This document shows, in pieces, positions 1 through 6,993 of a stretch of 46,425 nucleotides of DNA. This DNA comes from a virus: the IMG/VR virus record IMGVR_UViG_3300046524_000595, positions 1 through 46,425 of that record; one strand, given 5' to 3'. The notes beneath the pieces were generated by a model. It searched no databases, was not told the origin of the DNA, and worked only from the letters and a program-made list of their open reading frames with translations. The translations under genes were made by a program, and so were the position numbers. Within the stretch, counting starts at the first letter, position 1; the number at the start of each line of letters is the position of its first letter.

Positions 1-295
1 AGTTTTCTAACAATAATTAAGCTTTTCAAGCTTTTAGTTGATTTTCTCGGAGGGGTGAACTACTGCTTAGATGGTGGCGATATGCAATGGTGCCACTATT
101 TTGAGCTTATTGCGATGGCTTTGTCCATGTCCAATTGCCACTGTCTGGCCATCTCTGGATAATGTGATATTGATCACACTTTATTGCCAGGGCAACTTTT
201 TTCTGCAAAAAGGCCTAAATATTTTCTGCGTAGTTCGTCAGCCGACGATTACTAACATGGCTTGAGTGTGACAATTCATAAGACCTATTCTTTGT
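1..295. other. AT-rich intergenic region at left edge
   Basis: No convincing gene is visible here. A 64-codon open frame at 71-265 lacks a well-placed ribosome binding site and has no recognisable composition. The stretch is clearly richer in A+T than the flanking genes and contains the CRP-like palindrome at 163-178. It probably holds promoter elements of an upstream gene outside the window, of uppP, or of both. Confidence 0.4.
163..178. promoter_or_regulatory. CRP/Vfr-like palindrome
   Basis: The sequence TGTGATATTGATCACA is a perfect palindrome with TGTGAT half-sites 4 bp apart, which fits the TGTGA-N6-TCACA consensus of CRP-family regulators (Vfr in Pseudomonas). It lies in an AT-rich gene-free stretch (1-295), about 300 bp upstream of uppP. 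It could equally serve a gene beyond the left edge. No -35/-10 pair could be assigned with confidence. Confidence 0.35.
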
Positions 296-394
296 GATCA
301 AAAGATCGTCCGATCGCGGCCCGAACCTTCGGCAACTCCTACAGGAGAATGCATTACAAATGTAGGAGCTGCCGAAGGCTGCGATCTTTTGATC
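296..394. repeat. REP pair (inverted Pseudomonas REP repeats)
   Basis: Two inverted copies of the common Pseudomonas REP sequence face each other. The right copy (361-394) begins TGTAGGAGCTGCCGAAGGCT and ends in a run before GATC. The left copy (296-343) is its degenerate reverse complement and carries a short insertion. The spacer is about 17 bp. Such paired elements (REPINs) sit between genes and are mobilised by RAYT transposases encoded elsewhere. This one separates the AT-rich edge from uppP and marks the host as a fluorescens-type Pseudomonas. Confidence 0.75.
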
Positions 395-483
395 TTCATA
401 TACGCCAATTGTGTAACTTCAGATACTCAACCCCTGAGTGTTATTACCCGGTCGCTCATCAAGAGCGCTCTGACGGAGGATTA

Positions 484-1317
484 ATGGATTTCTGGACCCT
501 TTTCCAGGTGTTGATATTAGGTGCGGTAGAAGGCCTGACCGAGTTCTTGCCGATCTCGAGTACCGGCCACCAGATCATCGTCGCCGACTTGCTGGAATTC
601 GGCGGTGAACGCGCCATGGCCTTCAACATCATTATTCAACTGGGTGCCATTCTTGCCGTCGTCTGGGAGTTTCGACCGAAGATCTTCGAAATCGTCAAAG
701 GCCTGCCCACCGAACGTAATGCACAACGCTTCACCCTCAACTTGCTCATCGCTTTTCTGCCCGCCGTGGTCTTGGGCGTATTGTTCGCCGACGCGATCCA
801 CGAATACCTGTTCAACCCGATCACCGTCGCCGTGGCACTGGTCGTCGGCGGCATCATCATGTTGTGGGCCGAACAGCGCAGCCATGTGATCAGCGTCGAA
901 CACGTCGACGACATGCGCTGGTCTCACGCACTGAAAGTCGGATTCGTACAATGCCTGGCGATGATTCCCGGCACCTCGCGCTCCGGCTCGACCATCATCG
1001 GCGGCCTGCTGTTCGGCCTGTCGCGTAAAGCCGCCACCGAATTCTCGTTCTTCCTCGCCATGCCCACCATGGTCGGCGCCGCCGTCTACTCCGGCTACAA
1101 GTACCGCGACCTGTTCCAACCCAACGACCTGCCAGTCTTCGCCCTCGGCTTCGTCACCGCATTTATCTTCGCGATGATCGCCGTGCGTGGGTTGCTGAAG
1201 TTTATTGCCAACCACAGTTATGCCGCGTTCGCGTGGTATCGGATCGCGTTTGGTTTGTTGATTCTGGCAACGTGGCTGTTTGGCTGGGTCAACTGGACCG
1301 CAGCAGCGGCCGCCTGA
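484..1317 (+). CDS. uppP: undecaprenyl-diphosphatase UppP (BacA)
   Basis: This integral membrane enzyme removes a phosphate from undecaprenyl diphosphate, recycling the lipid carrier for peptidoglycan and other envelope polymers. It also confers bacitracin tolerance. The 277-aa product has the two family signatures: the E-x3-E motif followed by PISSTGH at residues 16-29, and PGTSRSGST at 162-170. Several hydrophobic helices follow. The start at 484 is chosen because GGAGG lies at 476-480 and the family begins with MDFW-like residues. The reading frame stays open upstream to 349, inside the REP repeat, which is not coding. The gene is host-encoded and converges on dusA. Confidence 0.96.
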   Translation: MDFWTLFQVLILGAVEGLTEFLPISSTGHQIIVADLLEFGGERAMAFNIIIQLGAILAVVWEFRPKIFEIVKGLPTERNAQRFTLNLLIAFLPAVVLGVLFADAIHEYLFNPITVAVALVVGGIIMLWAEQRSHVISVEHVDDMRWSHALKVGFVQCLAMIPGTSRSGSTIIGGLLFGLSRKAATEFSFFLAMPTMVGAAVYSGYKYRDLFQPNDLPVFALGFVTAFIFAMIAVRGLLKFIANHSYAAFAWYRIAFGLLILATWLFGWVNWTAAAAA

Positions 1318-1324
1318 ATGCTGA

Positions 1325-1350
1325 CGCCAGGCGGAGCAATCCGCCTGGCG
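1325..1350. terminator. bidirectional hairpin between uppP and dusA
   Basis: An 11-bp perfect stem (CGCCAGGCGGA with its complement) closes on a GCAA tetraloop, a GNRA fold. It lies exactly between the stop of uppP (1317) and the stop of dusA (1369). Neither side is followed by a long T run, so it may act as an mRNA 3'-end stabiliser or a weak or Rho-assisted terminator for both convergent genes. Confidence 0.55.
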
Positions 1351-1368
1351 CAGTGTAAGAGGAGGGGA

Positions 1369-2379
1369 TTAACGCCCTTCAAGCAACTCGGCAGCCTGAT
1401 CCAGCAACGCCAGCGGATCCTTGGCCTTGTGAATATCCACCGACAACAACTGACGGAATTTCCGAGCCCCCGGGAACCCCGTACCCAGGCCCAGCACATG
1501 CCGCGTGATGTGATGCATCGCACCACCCGCCAGCAAATGCTCGGCTATATAAGGACGCAACTGCGCCAACGCCTCAGCCCGACTGATCACCGGCGCCGAA
1601 CTGCCGAACAACTGCTGATCCACCTCCGCCAGCAAATACGGATTGTGATAAGCCTCACGCCCCAACATCACCCCATCAAAAGTCTGCAAATGCTCATGGC
1701 AGGCCTCCATCGTCTTGATCCCGCCATTCAGCACAATCTCCAACTCCGGAAAATCCGCCTTCAGCTGCGCCGCCACGTCATAGCGCAACGGCGGAATGTC
1801 ACGATTCTCCTTCGGCGACAACCCCTCCAGAATCGCAATCCGCGCATGCACGGTGAAACTGGTGCACCCGGCATCGCGGACGGTGCCGACGAAATCGCAC
1901 AGCTCCGCGTAACTGTCCCGACCGTTGATGCCAATGCGATGCTTCACCGTTACTGGGATCGTCACTGCGTCTTGCATCGCCTTCACACAATCCGCCACTA
2001 ACTGCGGGTGACCCATCAGGCACGCGCCGATCATGTTGTTTTGTACACGATCGCTTGGGCAGCCGACGTTTAGGTTCACTTCGTCGTAACCGTGCTCCTG
2101 GGCCATGCGTGCGCAGGCGGCCAGATCCAACGGAACGCTACCGCCGAGTTGCAAGGCGAGAGGGTGCTCGGCTTCGTTGTGACGGAGGAAACGTTCGTGA
2201 TCGCCGTTTAGGAGCGCGCCGGTGGTGACCATTTCGGTGTAGAGCAGGGCGTTCTTCGACAGGAGGCGTAGGAAGAAACGGCAATGGCGGTCCGTCCAAT
2301 CCATCATGGGTGCAACACTAAAGCGCCGAGACAGCGTAGGCATTGGTTTTACTGGGCTAAGGCTCTGATTCTGTACCAT
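1369..2379 (-). CDS. dusA: tRNA-dihydrouridine(20/20a) synthase DusA, 5' end supplied by prophage
   Basis: This FMN-dependent enzyme reduces U20/U20a in tRNA D-loops using NADPH. The family segment NVGCPSDRVQ with the catalytic Cys (near residue 107) is present, followed by GACLM, the VKHRIG and HAR substrate/FMN motifs, NGGI and GVMLGREAY. An ATG at 2379 is preferred; a TTG at 2388 is also in frame. The first 25 or so codons lie to the right of the attachment core (2299-2307), so they come from the prophage. The phage rebuilds LSRRFSVAPMMD with different codons from the displaced native copy at 40106-40183. Enzyme function is therefore probably preserved, but from a new promoter and start. 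Confidence 0.95.
   Translation of the reverse strand: MVQNQSLSPVKPMPTLSRRFSVAPMMDWTDRHCRFFLRLLSKNALLYTEMVTTGALLNGDHERFLRHNEAEHPLALQLGGSVPLDLAACARMAQEHGYDEVNLNVGCPSDRVQNNMIGACLMGHPQLVADCVKAMQDAVTIPVTVKHRIGINGRDSYAELCDFVGTVRDAGCTSFTVHARIAILEGLSPKENRDIPPLRYDVAAQLKADFPELEIVLNGGIKTMEACHEHLQTFDGVMLGREAYHNPYLLAEVDQQLFGSSAPVISRAEALAQLRPYIAEHLLAGGAMHHITRHVLGLGTGFPGARKFRQLLSVDIHKAKDPLALLDQAAELLEGR
2299..2307. other. attL core (dusA/prophage junction)
   Basis: ATCCATCAT is the sequence shared with the right junction at 40118-40126. In dusA sense it reads ATGATGGAT, codons for Met-Met-Asp of the conserved APMMDW segment. To the left is the host dusA body. To the right is phage sequence that encodes the same amino acids with synonymous changes. 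The true crossover could extend a few bases either side of this shared core. Confidence 0.75.
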
Positions 2380-2475
2380 TTTACTCAACGTGTTTTCGGC
2401 GTGTTTTAGGGCGTTTTCAGGCGTTTTTCAGGTCTCGGTGGTACGATGTACCACTTCAAAACTGACGCGTACCAC
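2373..2475. repeat. GGTAC-type arm repeats at attL
   Basis: The heptamer GTGGTAC or a close variant occurs four times. GTACCAT is at 2373-2379, GTGGTAC at 2438-2444, GTACCAC at 2448-2454 and GTACCAC at 2469-2475. The second and third form a palindrome with a 3-bp spacer. The same heptamers occur in pairs 79 bp from the right core (40039 and 40050). Placement on both sides of the core is what integrase arm-type sites look like. The leftmost copy contains the ATG used by the rebuilt dusA. Confidence 0.55.
2389..2432. repeat. four tandem 11-bp repeats before int
   Basis: Four consecutive 11-bp units read CGTGTTTTCGG, CGTGTTTTAGG, GCGTTTTCAGG and CGTTTTTCAGG. They occupy the gap between the dusA start and the integrase start. 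One helical turn per unit would place bound proteins on one face of the DNA. They are candidates for integrase arm sites, excisionase sites, or a promoter control region for dusA or int. Confidence 0.65.
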
Positions 2476-2482
2476 TTTCGAT

Positions 2483-3634
2483 ATGGCAGCTATCAGGGCA
2501 AGAAAACTGGCGGATGGGTCTGTGAGCTACACCGCTCAGATCCGCATCAAGCGTGACGGAGTGCAAGTCTACCAAGAGAGCCAGACCTTCGCCCGGAAAC
2601 AGGCCGCGCAGGCGTGGGCGCGTAAGCGCGAATCGGAACTCGATGAGCCTGGTGCGATCGAGCGGGCGAGCCGCCAGGGCGCCACTGCCAAAGAAATGAT
2701 TGATCAGTACCTGCGCGAAGTCGAAAAAGCGCGGCCGCTGGGCAAAACCAAAAAGGCCACGCTCACGGCCATCGGTGCCAGCTACTTTGGCAAGCTCAAC
2801 GATACCGACATCAATACGCAGTGCCTGGTGGACTTTGCCCTGTGGCGGATGAGTGGTGAAGGGGGAGGCGTCCTGCCGCAAACCGCCGGCAACGATTTGG
2901 CCCACCTCGGCGCTGTGCTTTCCATCGCCAAAGACGCATGGGGCTATCAAGTCGATCCGCTGGCCATGTCCGGCGCTCGGCGGGTGCTGCGCAAGCTCGG
3001 CTATAACCTCAAGAGCCGCGAGCGGGACCGCCGTCCGACACTGGATGAGCTGAGTAAGCTCATGACGCACTATCAGGATATGCAGGCCAGGCGCCGCAGC
3101 GTCACCAATATGCTGAAGGTCGTAGGCTTCGCATTGTTCTCAACCCGCCGCCTTGATGAGATCACCCGCATTCGCTGGGCGGATGTAGACGAGGCTGGCC
3201 AGCGAGTCCTGGTTCGCGACATGAAGAACCCCGGCCAGAAGATCGGTAACGACGTTTGGTGTTATTTGCCCGACGAGGCGTGGCAGATACTCCAAACGAT
3301 GCCAAAGGCCGGCGACGACATTTTCCCTTACAGCCCCGAATCTATTTCTACTTCGTGGGCGAAGGCCTGCAAGTTTTTGGGTATCGCTGACCTGCACTTT
3401 CACGACCTTCGCCACGAGGGTGTCAGCCGCCTGTTTGAAATGGACTGGGATATCCCTCGCGTGGCGAGCGTGTCGGGGCACAGGGACTGGAATTCGCTAC
3501 GTCGCTACACCCACCTGCGCGGCAAAGGTGATCGGTATGTGGGGTGGGAGTGGCACGAAAAGATATTGAGGGCACCCGTCCAACTGGGCGCCGCATCAAT
3601 GAAGTGGCTCAATAGGCGGGTTTTAAGCCGTTGA
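2483..3634 (+). CDS. int: dusA-targeting tyrosine integrase
   Basis: This site-specific recombinase integrates and excises the prophage at dusA. The 383-aa protein has an N-terminal AP2-like arm-binding region (KLADGSVSYTAQIRIKRDG), a SAM-like core-binding region (about 65-170) and a C-terminal catalytic domain. The catalytic residues seen are Arg223 (RRLDEI), His307 and Arg310 (HDLRHEG), His333 (GHRDW) and the nucleophile Tyr342 (RYTHL). The ATG at 2483 begins the conserved domain. No Shine-Dalgarno sequence precedes it, and the upstream in-frame stretch overlaps the repeat array. Its position next to the dusA 5' end matches dusA-associated integrases. Its 3' end overlaps the PrtN-like gene by 26 bp. 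Confidence 0.95.
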   Translation: MAAIRARKLADGSVSYTAQIRIKRDGVQVYQESQTFARKQAAQAWARKRESELDEPGAIERASRQGATAKEMIDQYLREVEKARPLGKTKKATLTAIGASYFGKLNDTDINTQCLVDFALWRMSGEGGGVLPQTAGNDLAHLGAVLSIAKDAWGYQVDPLAMSGARRVLRKLGYNLKSRERDRRPTLDELSKLMTHYQDMQARRRSVTNMLKVVGFALFSTRRLDEITRIRWADVDEAGQRVLVRDMKNPGQKIGNDVWCYLPDEAWQILQTMPKAGDDIFPYSPESISTSWAKACKFLGIADLHFHDLRHEGVSRLFEMDWDIPRVASVSGHRDWNSLRRYTHLRGKGDRYVGWEWHEKILRAPVQLGAASMKWLNRRVLSR

Positions 3635-3884
3635 GCTGGTTGTTTTCTTTCACAGCGGCGGCGCGCTGCAGATCCAGGTAAGCCGCCAAGTCACTGATGT
3701 GAACGCCCTTGGCGGACTTCTGGCTCGGTTCCAGCCGGGTGATGGGGATCTTGATCTGACCACTCAACACCTTGCGCTGGAACATGTCGGGCGTCAGGTG
3801 TGTGAAGTAGTCCCTGCATACCCGTTCAAGCGGGATAATTGCCTGGCCGTCGTACTGGGCCATCAGAATGAAAGCTGTGTTCAT
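3609..3884 (-). CDS. PrtN-like (pyocin activator family) protein
   Basis: The 91-aa product opens MNTAFILMAQYDGQAIIPLE and has the central segment KSAKGVHISDLAAYLD. I recognise both as the pyocin activator PrtN family. PrtN binds pyocin promoters in P. aeruginosa. Relatives in prophages lie next to int and probably act as small DNA-binding regulators or directionality factors. The gene is the last of the leftward early operon and its 3' end overlaps the 3' end of int. No pyocin P-box was identified here, so an excisionase-like role is an inference from position. Confidence 0.8.
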   Translation of the reverse strand: MNTAFILMAQYDGQAIIPLERVCRDYFTHLTPDMFQRKVLSGQIKIPITRLEPSQKSAKGVHISDLAAYLDLQRAAAVKENNQLNGLKPAY

Positions 3885-3894
3885 GATGCTCCCC

Positions 3895-4143
3895 TCACAT
3901 CCGAAACGATTGATGAATGAACCTCGGCCAGGCTTCTTCGGCTGGCTTTGCGTCGTCTGTCTGGATCTCGCAAATAAACCGGTGCCGCTCCCGGTTGCTC
4001 GCTGTCAGTGCTTGAGTGAGGGCGGGAACAGCGTTGAGGCATTGTTCGTAGGCGGTATCTCCCTTCCAACGTTGAGCCGGCAACACTTGGCAATCCGTCC
4101 GAGTTGCGTCCGCACACAGATACAGCAGCAGGAGAACAGTCAT
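3895..4143 (-). CDS. small hypothetical protein with N-terminal hydrophobic segment
   Basis: The 82-aa product starts with a short hydrophobic stretch (MTVLLLLYLCADA) that could be a signal sequence. A hydrophilic body with four more Cys residues follows. Its ATG overlaps the stop of the methyltransferase gene, so the two are translationally coupled, and it ends 10 bp before the PrtN-like gene. An overlapping frame from 4117 encodes a less protein-like sequence and is not preferred. The function is unknown. Confidence 0.65.
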   Translation of the reverse strand: MTVLLLLYLCADATRTDCQVLPAQRWKGDTAYEQCLNAVPALTQALTASNRERHRFICEIQTDDAKPAEEAWPRFIHQSFRM

Positions 4144-5942
4144 AGCGTGGCTTCCTGTTGCGCCACGCTCAGGCCGACCGCTATCGGGCGAACCCAGATC
4201 GGCATGCTGTTGAGCATGAAGGTTTCTCCGGATGCGGCCAGTAACAGCGTGGTACCCATTACGTCGGCAATTGCTTCTGCGGCATCAGGCGGTACTGCGT
4301 TGCCGATACGCTCACGCCATGCCTGATCACTCAGGCCGTCCAGCTCGAACTGTTCTTCGGGTTCGACCAGGCTTTGCAGCGCGGCCAGCTCCAGCGTGGT
4401 GAAGGGGCGATGCCAAGTACCGTCGAGACTTTCAATCACGCAGGTCAACCGTTCATTTGCCTCCGGCATGCGTGGATCCGCAACCGACCAGCGCCCGTTG
4501 TCTTGCTTGGCGCTGGCCGATACGGCGCCGCATTGCTCGTTCCAGCCGACAACGCCGTAGTGACCACCAGTCAGGTAGGCATCACCCTTCGTGCGTTTCA
4601 TGCCTGGCCGAGGATCTGCAATCGAAAGCGCGCCGCTGGCCACCTGCTGCGACCCGGTGACCGTCCAGGCGGATTTATCCCATGGGCAAACCCCCAACTT
4701 CCGACTGCTCGCTCCGGGATGCCAGTTGTGATACCGAGGATCTTGCACAGCGAACGCGCCTTGTCCCGTTGTACTGCCGGCGATGACTGTTCCGGCGGCG
4801 TTGTCGAAAGGGGTTACCAGATACTTGCCAAAACCATCACCTGGCCGGCGAGGGTCGGCAACGCTGAATGTCCCTTGCCCGGGCGACTTGACGCCGATTA
4901 CTGCGCCGCTGGTCTCGTCCCAACGCCGGACGCCGTATTGTTGGTATTGCAGGGCTCCGGCCTTGCTGCGCGGATCTGCAACAGAGAACGCGCCGTTTGT
5001 TGGACTGCTGCGACCGGCGACGGTGCCAGCAGTGTCGTGCCAGTCATGCACGCCAAGGTAACCGGCGCGATATTCTGGAACGATCACCAAGTCACGCAGG
5101 TAACCGTCTTCGATCGCCAAGTCATTCAGGCTGCGCCAGTCCTTGCCTGCGGTGACGAGGGCAAGACGCACCCACGTTTTCCACTGGAGAGCAGGTACCC
5201 GGTGCATTGGGCCGGCGGCTTCGATATCGCCGGCGAGCGGCATGCGGCCGAGGATCGAGCCGACAGACTTGAGCGTTTTCTTTTCTGGCTCATACAGGAA
5301 GGGCGGGACCTTCTCGATGTGACGGGCCACCAGCAGGAACCGTTTGCGACTCTGGGCCAGGCCGCCGATGACACCGCAATCGTGAGTGGTTTCAGCCACT
5401 GCATAGCCGAAGTGCGACAGCACCTTGTTGATCTGGTCGAGCAAGTGCCGGCCACGGGTTGCCAGTCGAGGGACGTTTTCGAAGACCAAGAGCGGAACGG
5501 CGTCGTCTTTCCAGGCTTCACCGAACAGCCAGATGCAGCGCAATGTGAGTTCGTTCAGCGCCTGATATTTCGGGGTCAGGCTCATCTTTTCCGACAACAA
5601 GCCCGATGCGCCTTTGCACGGACTGGAAATGAACACCGCGTCGGGCCTTTGGTAGTTGGCCGCACGTCGAACATCTTCGACGGTCGCCTCACGCCAACCT
5701 GGTGGTGGCTCTTTCCCATGAAAGCGGACGTACTGATCGCGAGTGAACAGATCCAGCAGCGTGCCCTTGACCCCGCTTAAGCGTTCAAAGTCGGCCAGAC
5801 CCGCCGCATCAATGTCGATGCCGCCAATGCACTGCCATTGCGCTTGGATGTTGCCCACGATGGGCTTAGATTTGTTGAAACCTTTGGCTCCGCCACCGAG
5901 GCCGCAGCAGAAATGAAAGTGTTTGAGCGTTCGCTTGAGCAT
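4140..5942 (-). CDS. C5 cytosine DNA methyltransferase with internal VADPR repeats
   Basis: The protein transfers a methyl group from SAM to cytosine C5, probably to protect phage DNA from host restriction. In the 600 aa the family motifs appear in order: FCCGLGGGAKGF (11-22, SAM binding), SSPCKGASG (106-114, catalytic Cys109), ENVPR (155-159), QSRKRFLLV (197-205) and RIGNAVPP (545-552). Where a compact target-recognition domain is expected (about 290-490) there are five degenerate repeats. Each ends in a VADPR- or IADPR-like motif, at about 321-325, 361-365, 399-403, 441-445 and 487-491. No restriction partner is adjacent. The ATG follows an AAAGGAAAAAGCACC leader. Confidence 0.93.
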   Translation of the reverse strand: MLKRTLKHFHFCCGLGGGAKGFNKSKPIVGNIQAQWQCIGGIDIDAAGLADFERLSGVKGTLLDLFTRDQYVRFHGKEPPPGWREATVEDVRRAANYQRPDAVFISSPCKGASGLLSEKMSLTPKYQALNELTLRCIWLFGEAWKDDAVPLLVFENVPRLATRGRHLLDQINKVLSHFGYAVAETTHDCGVIGGLAQSRKRFLLVARHIEKVPPFLYEPEKKTLKSVGSILGRMPLAGDIEAAGPMHRVPALQWKTWVRLALVTAGKDWRSLNDLAIEDGYLRDLVIVPEYRAGYLGVHDWHDTAGTVAGRSSPTNGAFSVADPRSKAGALQYQQYGVRRWDETSGAVIGVKSPGQGTFSVADPRRPGDGFGKYLVTPFDNAAGTVIAGSTTGQGAFAVQDPRYHNWHPGASSRKLGVCPWDKSAWTVTGSQQVASGALSIADPRPGMKRTKGDAYLTGGHYGVVGWNEQCGAVSASAKQDNGRWSVADPRMPEANERLTCVIESLDGTWHRPFTTLELAALQSLVEPEEQFELDGLSDQAWRERIGNAVPPDAAEAIADVMGTTLLLAASGETFMLNSMPIWVRPIAVGLSVAQQEATL

Positions 5943-6005
5943 GGTGCTTTTTCCTTTGCAGGCGATGGGGAGTTGCAGCTCCCCTGATTCGCCCTGTAAT
6001 TCAAA

Positions 6006-6227
6006 TTAGCGCGCGTAGCGCCGTGGCTTGTTCTTCTTCGCTTCCGCCCGTGTCGCCATCAGCTCGGCCCACTCGACAGACTTGCGCTGCTGTCGGATCC
6101 GACTACAGGTTTGGTGTTTGCGGGTGGATCGGGCGTTGCCGCAGATGTCACAGCAACTGGGCAGATCAAGCCGATGGCTCGCCATGGGCGGACGAGTGCG
6201 AGTCATAGAGTTGGCAGAGGGTTGCAT
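6006..6227 (-). CDS. small zinc-finger-like protein
   Basis: The preferred start at 6227 gives 73 aa. Its ATG overlaps the TGA of the upstream gene (ATGA arrangement). The centre has a Cys/His cluster, CCDICGNARSTRKHQTC, that could bind zinc, followed by a basic C-terminus (KKNKPRRYAR). The open frame extends further upstream to 6344 but would overlap the preceding gene. It lies in the early operon, and a nucleic-acid-binding role is plausible but unproven. Confidence 0.65.
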   Translation of the reverse strand: MQPSANSMTRTRPPMASHRLDLPSCCDICGNARSTRKHQTCSRIRQQRKSVEWAELMATRAEAKKNKPRRYAR

Positions 6228-6490
6228 CAGGCTTCCCCCAGCAATGCGCGGGTGAGTGCGTTGCGCTCGCCTTGGCGTGTCAGCTTGTTCAACGGCTGCA
6301 AGCTGGTGCGACCATTGCGGAGTTTCACGACCGCCGTTGCGCAACCGATCTCGGCAATCTTTCCTTCGCGAACGCTGAGACTGACGCTTTGCCCGGTGCT
6401 ACGGGCAGCGATGAAAGTCACTTCATCGCCGACTTTAAAGGCGTTCGTGCTAGCCTCTGTGCCGCTGCCACTTGGGTTTTGTGCTTGCAT
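6227..6490 (-). CDS. small beta-rich hypothetical protein
   Basis: The product is 87 aa. After a disordered N-terminus (PSGSGTEAST) it has the pattern VGDEVTF...G.IAEIG..TAVVKLRNGR...L, which looks like a small SH3/KOW-type barrel. The translation start is strong: AAAGGAGAAGCACC stands directly before the ATG. The same leader precedes the gene starting at 6933. The gene is coupled by overlap to the zinc-finger-like gene downstream. The function is not known. Confidence 0.65.
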   Translation of the reverse strand: MQAQNPSGSGTEASTNAFKVGDEVTFIAARSTGQSVSLSVREGKIAEIGCATAVVKLRNGRTSLQPLNKLTRQGERNALTRALLGEA

Positions 6491-6513
6491 GGTGCTTCTC
6501 CTTTGGGGTGGTC

Positions 6514-6543
6514 GGTGTCGAGGGGTTGCAGCCCCTCGGCACC
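6514..6543. other. intergenic 12-bp hairpin
   Basis: GGTGTCGAGGGG pairs with CCCCTCGGCACC across a 6-nt loop, with one G-U pair. It lies between the stop of the DUF7673-like gene (6568) and the ribosome binding site of the next leftward gene (6490). No U tract follows in the direction of transcription, so it is more likely a processing or stability element than a terminator. Confidence 0.45.
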
Positions 6544-6567
6544 ACTTCTTTTTCCGGCATGCCGGTG

Positions 6568-6933
6568 TCAGATTTCTTGTGCAGCCCAGTCTTTTTTCAG
6601 TTGCGCCCAGATCACGTGACCGTTCTCGACGTATTCATGCACCTCCATTTCCGGGCGCTGATCCATGTGCAAGAGAGCGATACAGTCTTTGAACAAGGCC
6701 GTGTCGAGGCTGCGTAGGTCCGTCAGCGCAAAAGGAAACACCTGGCCGTTGTAGAGGCTCAGCAGGAATCGGCCGATCACACGGCTTTGCCCGGAACAAC
6801 GCTGAGCCACAGGTACTAGCCGATGCAGAGCCGCGATGCCGGCGGCGCGGATCGCTGGGCGTTCACGCTTTTCGGCAGCGAACTGCTCGGAGATCAGTTT
6901 CAAAACATCAGGGCCAGCAGGTTGTACTTGCAT
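6568..6933 (-). CDS. DUF7673-like conserved phage protein
   Basis: The product is 121 aa. The stretch GQSRVIGRFLLSLYNG followed by FPFALTDLRSLD and FKDCIALLHMD resembles, from memory, the DUF7673 family found in Pseudomonas and Burkholderia prophages and plasmids. The function is not known. It is preceded by AAAGGAGAAGCACC, a strong ribosome binding site, and lies just downstream of the replication gene in the same leftward operon. Family assignment would need an HMM search. Confidence 0.7.
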   Translation of the reverse strand: MQVQPAGPDVLKLISEQFAAEKRERPAIRAAGIAALHRLVPVAQRCSGQSRVIGRFLLSLYNGQVFPFALTDLRSLDTALFKDCIALLHMDQRPEMEVHEYVENGHVIWAQLKKDWAAQEI

Positions 6934-6993
6934 GGTGCTTCTCCTTTGTGGGCTCTCGGCGTTGCAGCGCTAAGTGCGGTCAGTTACAGCGGT

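Noticed and set aside
71-265. 64-codon open frame at the left edge
   Set aside because: It has no properly spaced ribosome binding site, an unusual composition, and overlaps the CRP-like palindrome. It is probably chance.
2389-2432. Tandem repeats as a CRISPR array
   Set aside because: The units are 11 bp, directly adjacent without spacers, and no cas genes are present.
4374-5780. 468-codon open frame antisense to the methyltransferase
   Set aside because: The methyltransferase frame carries all catalytic motifs. The antisense frame is a GC-rich shadow.
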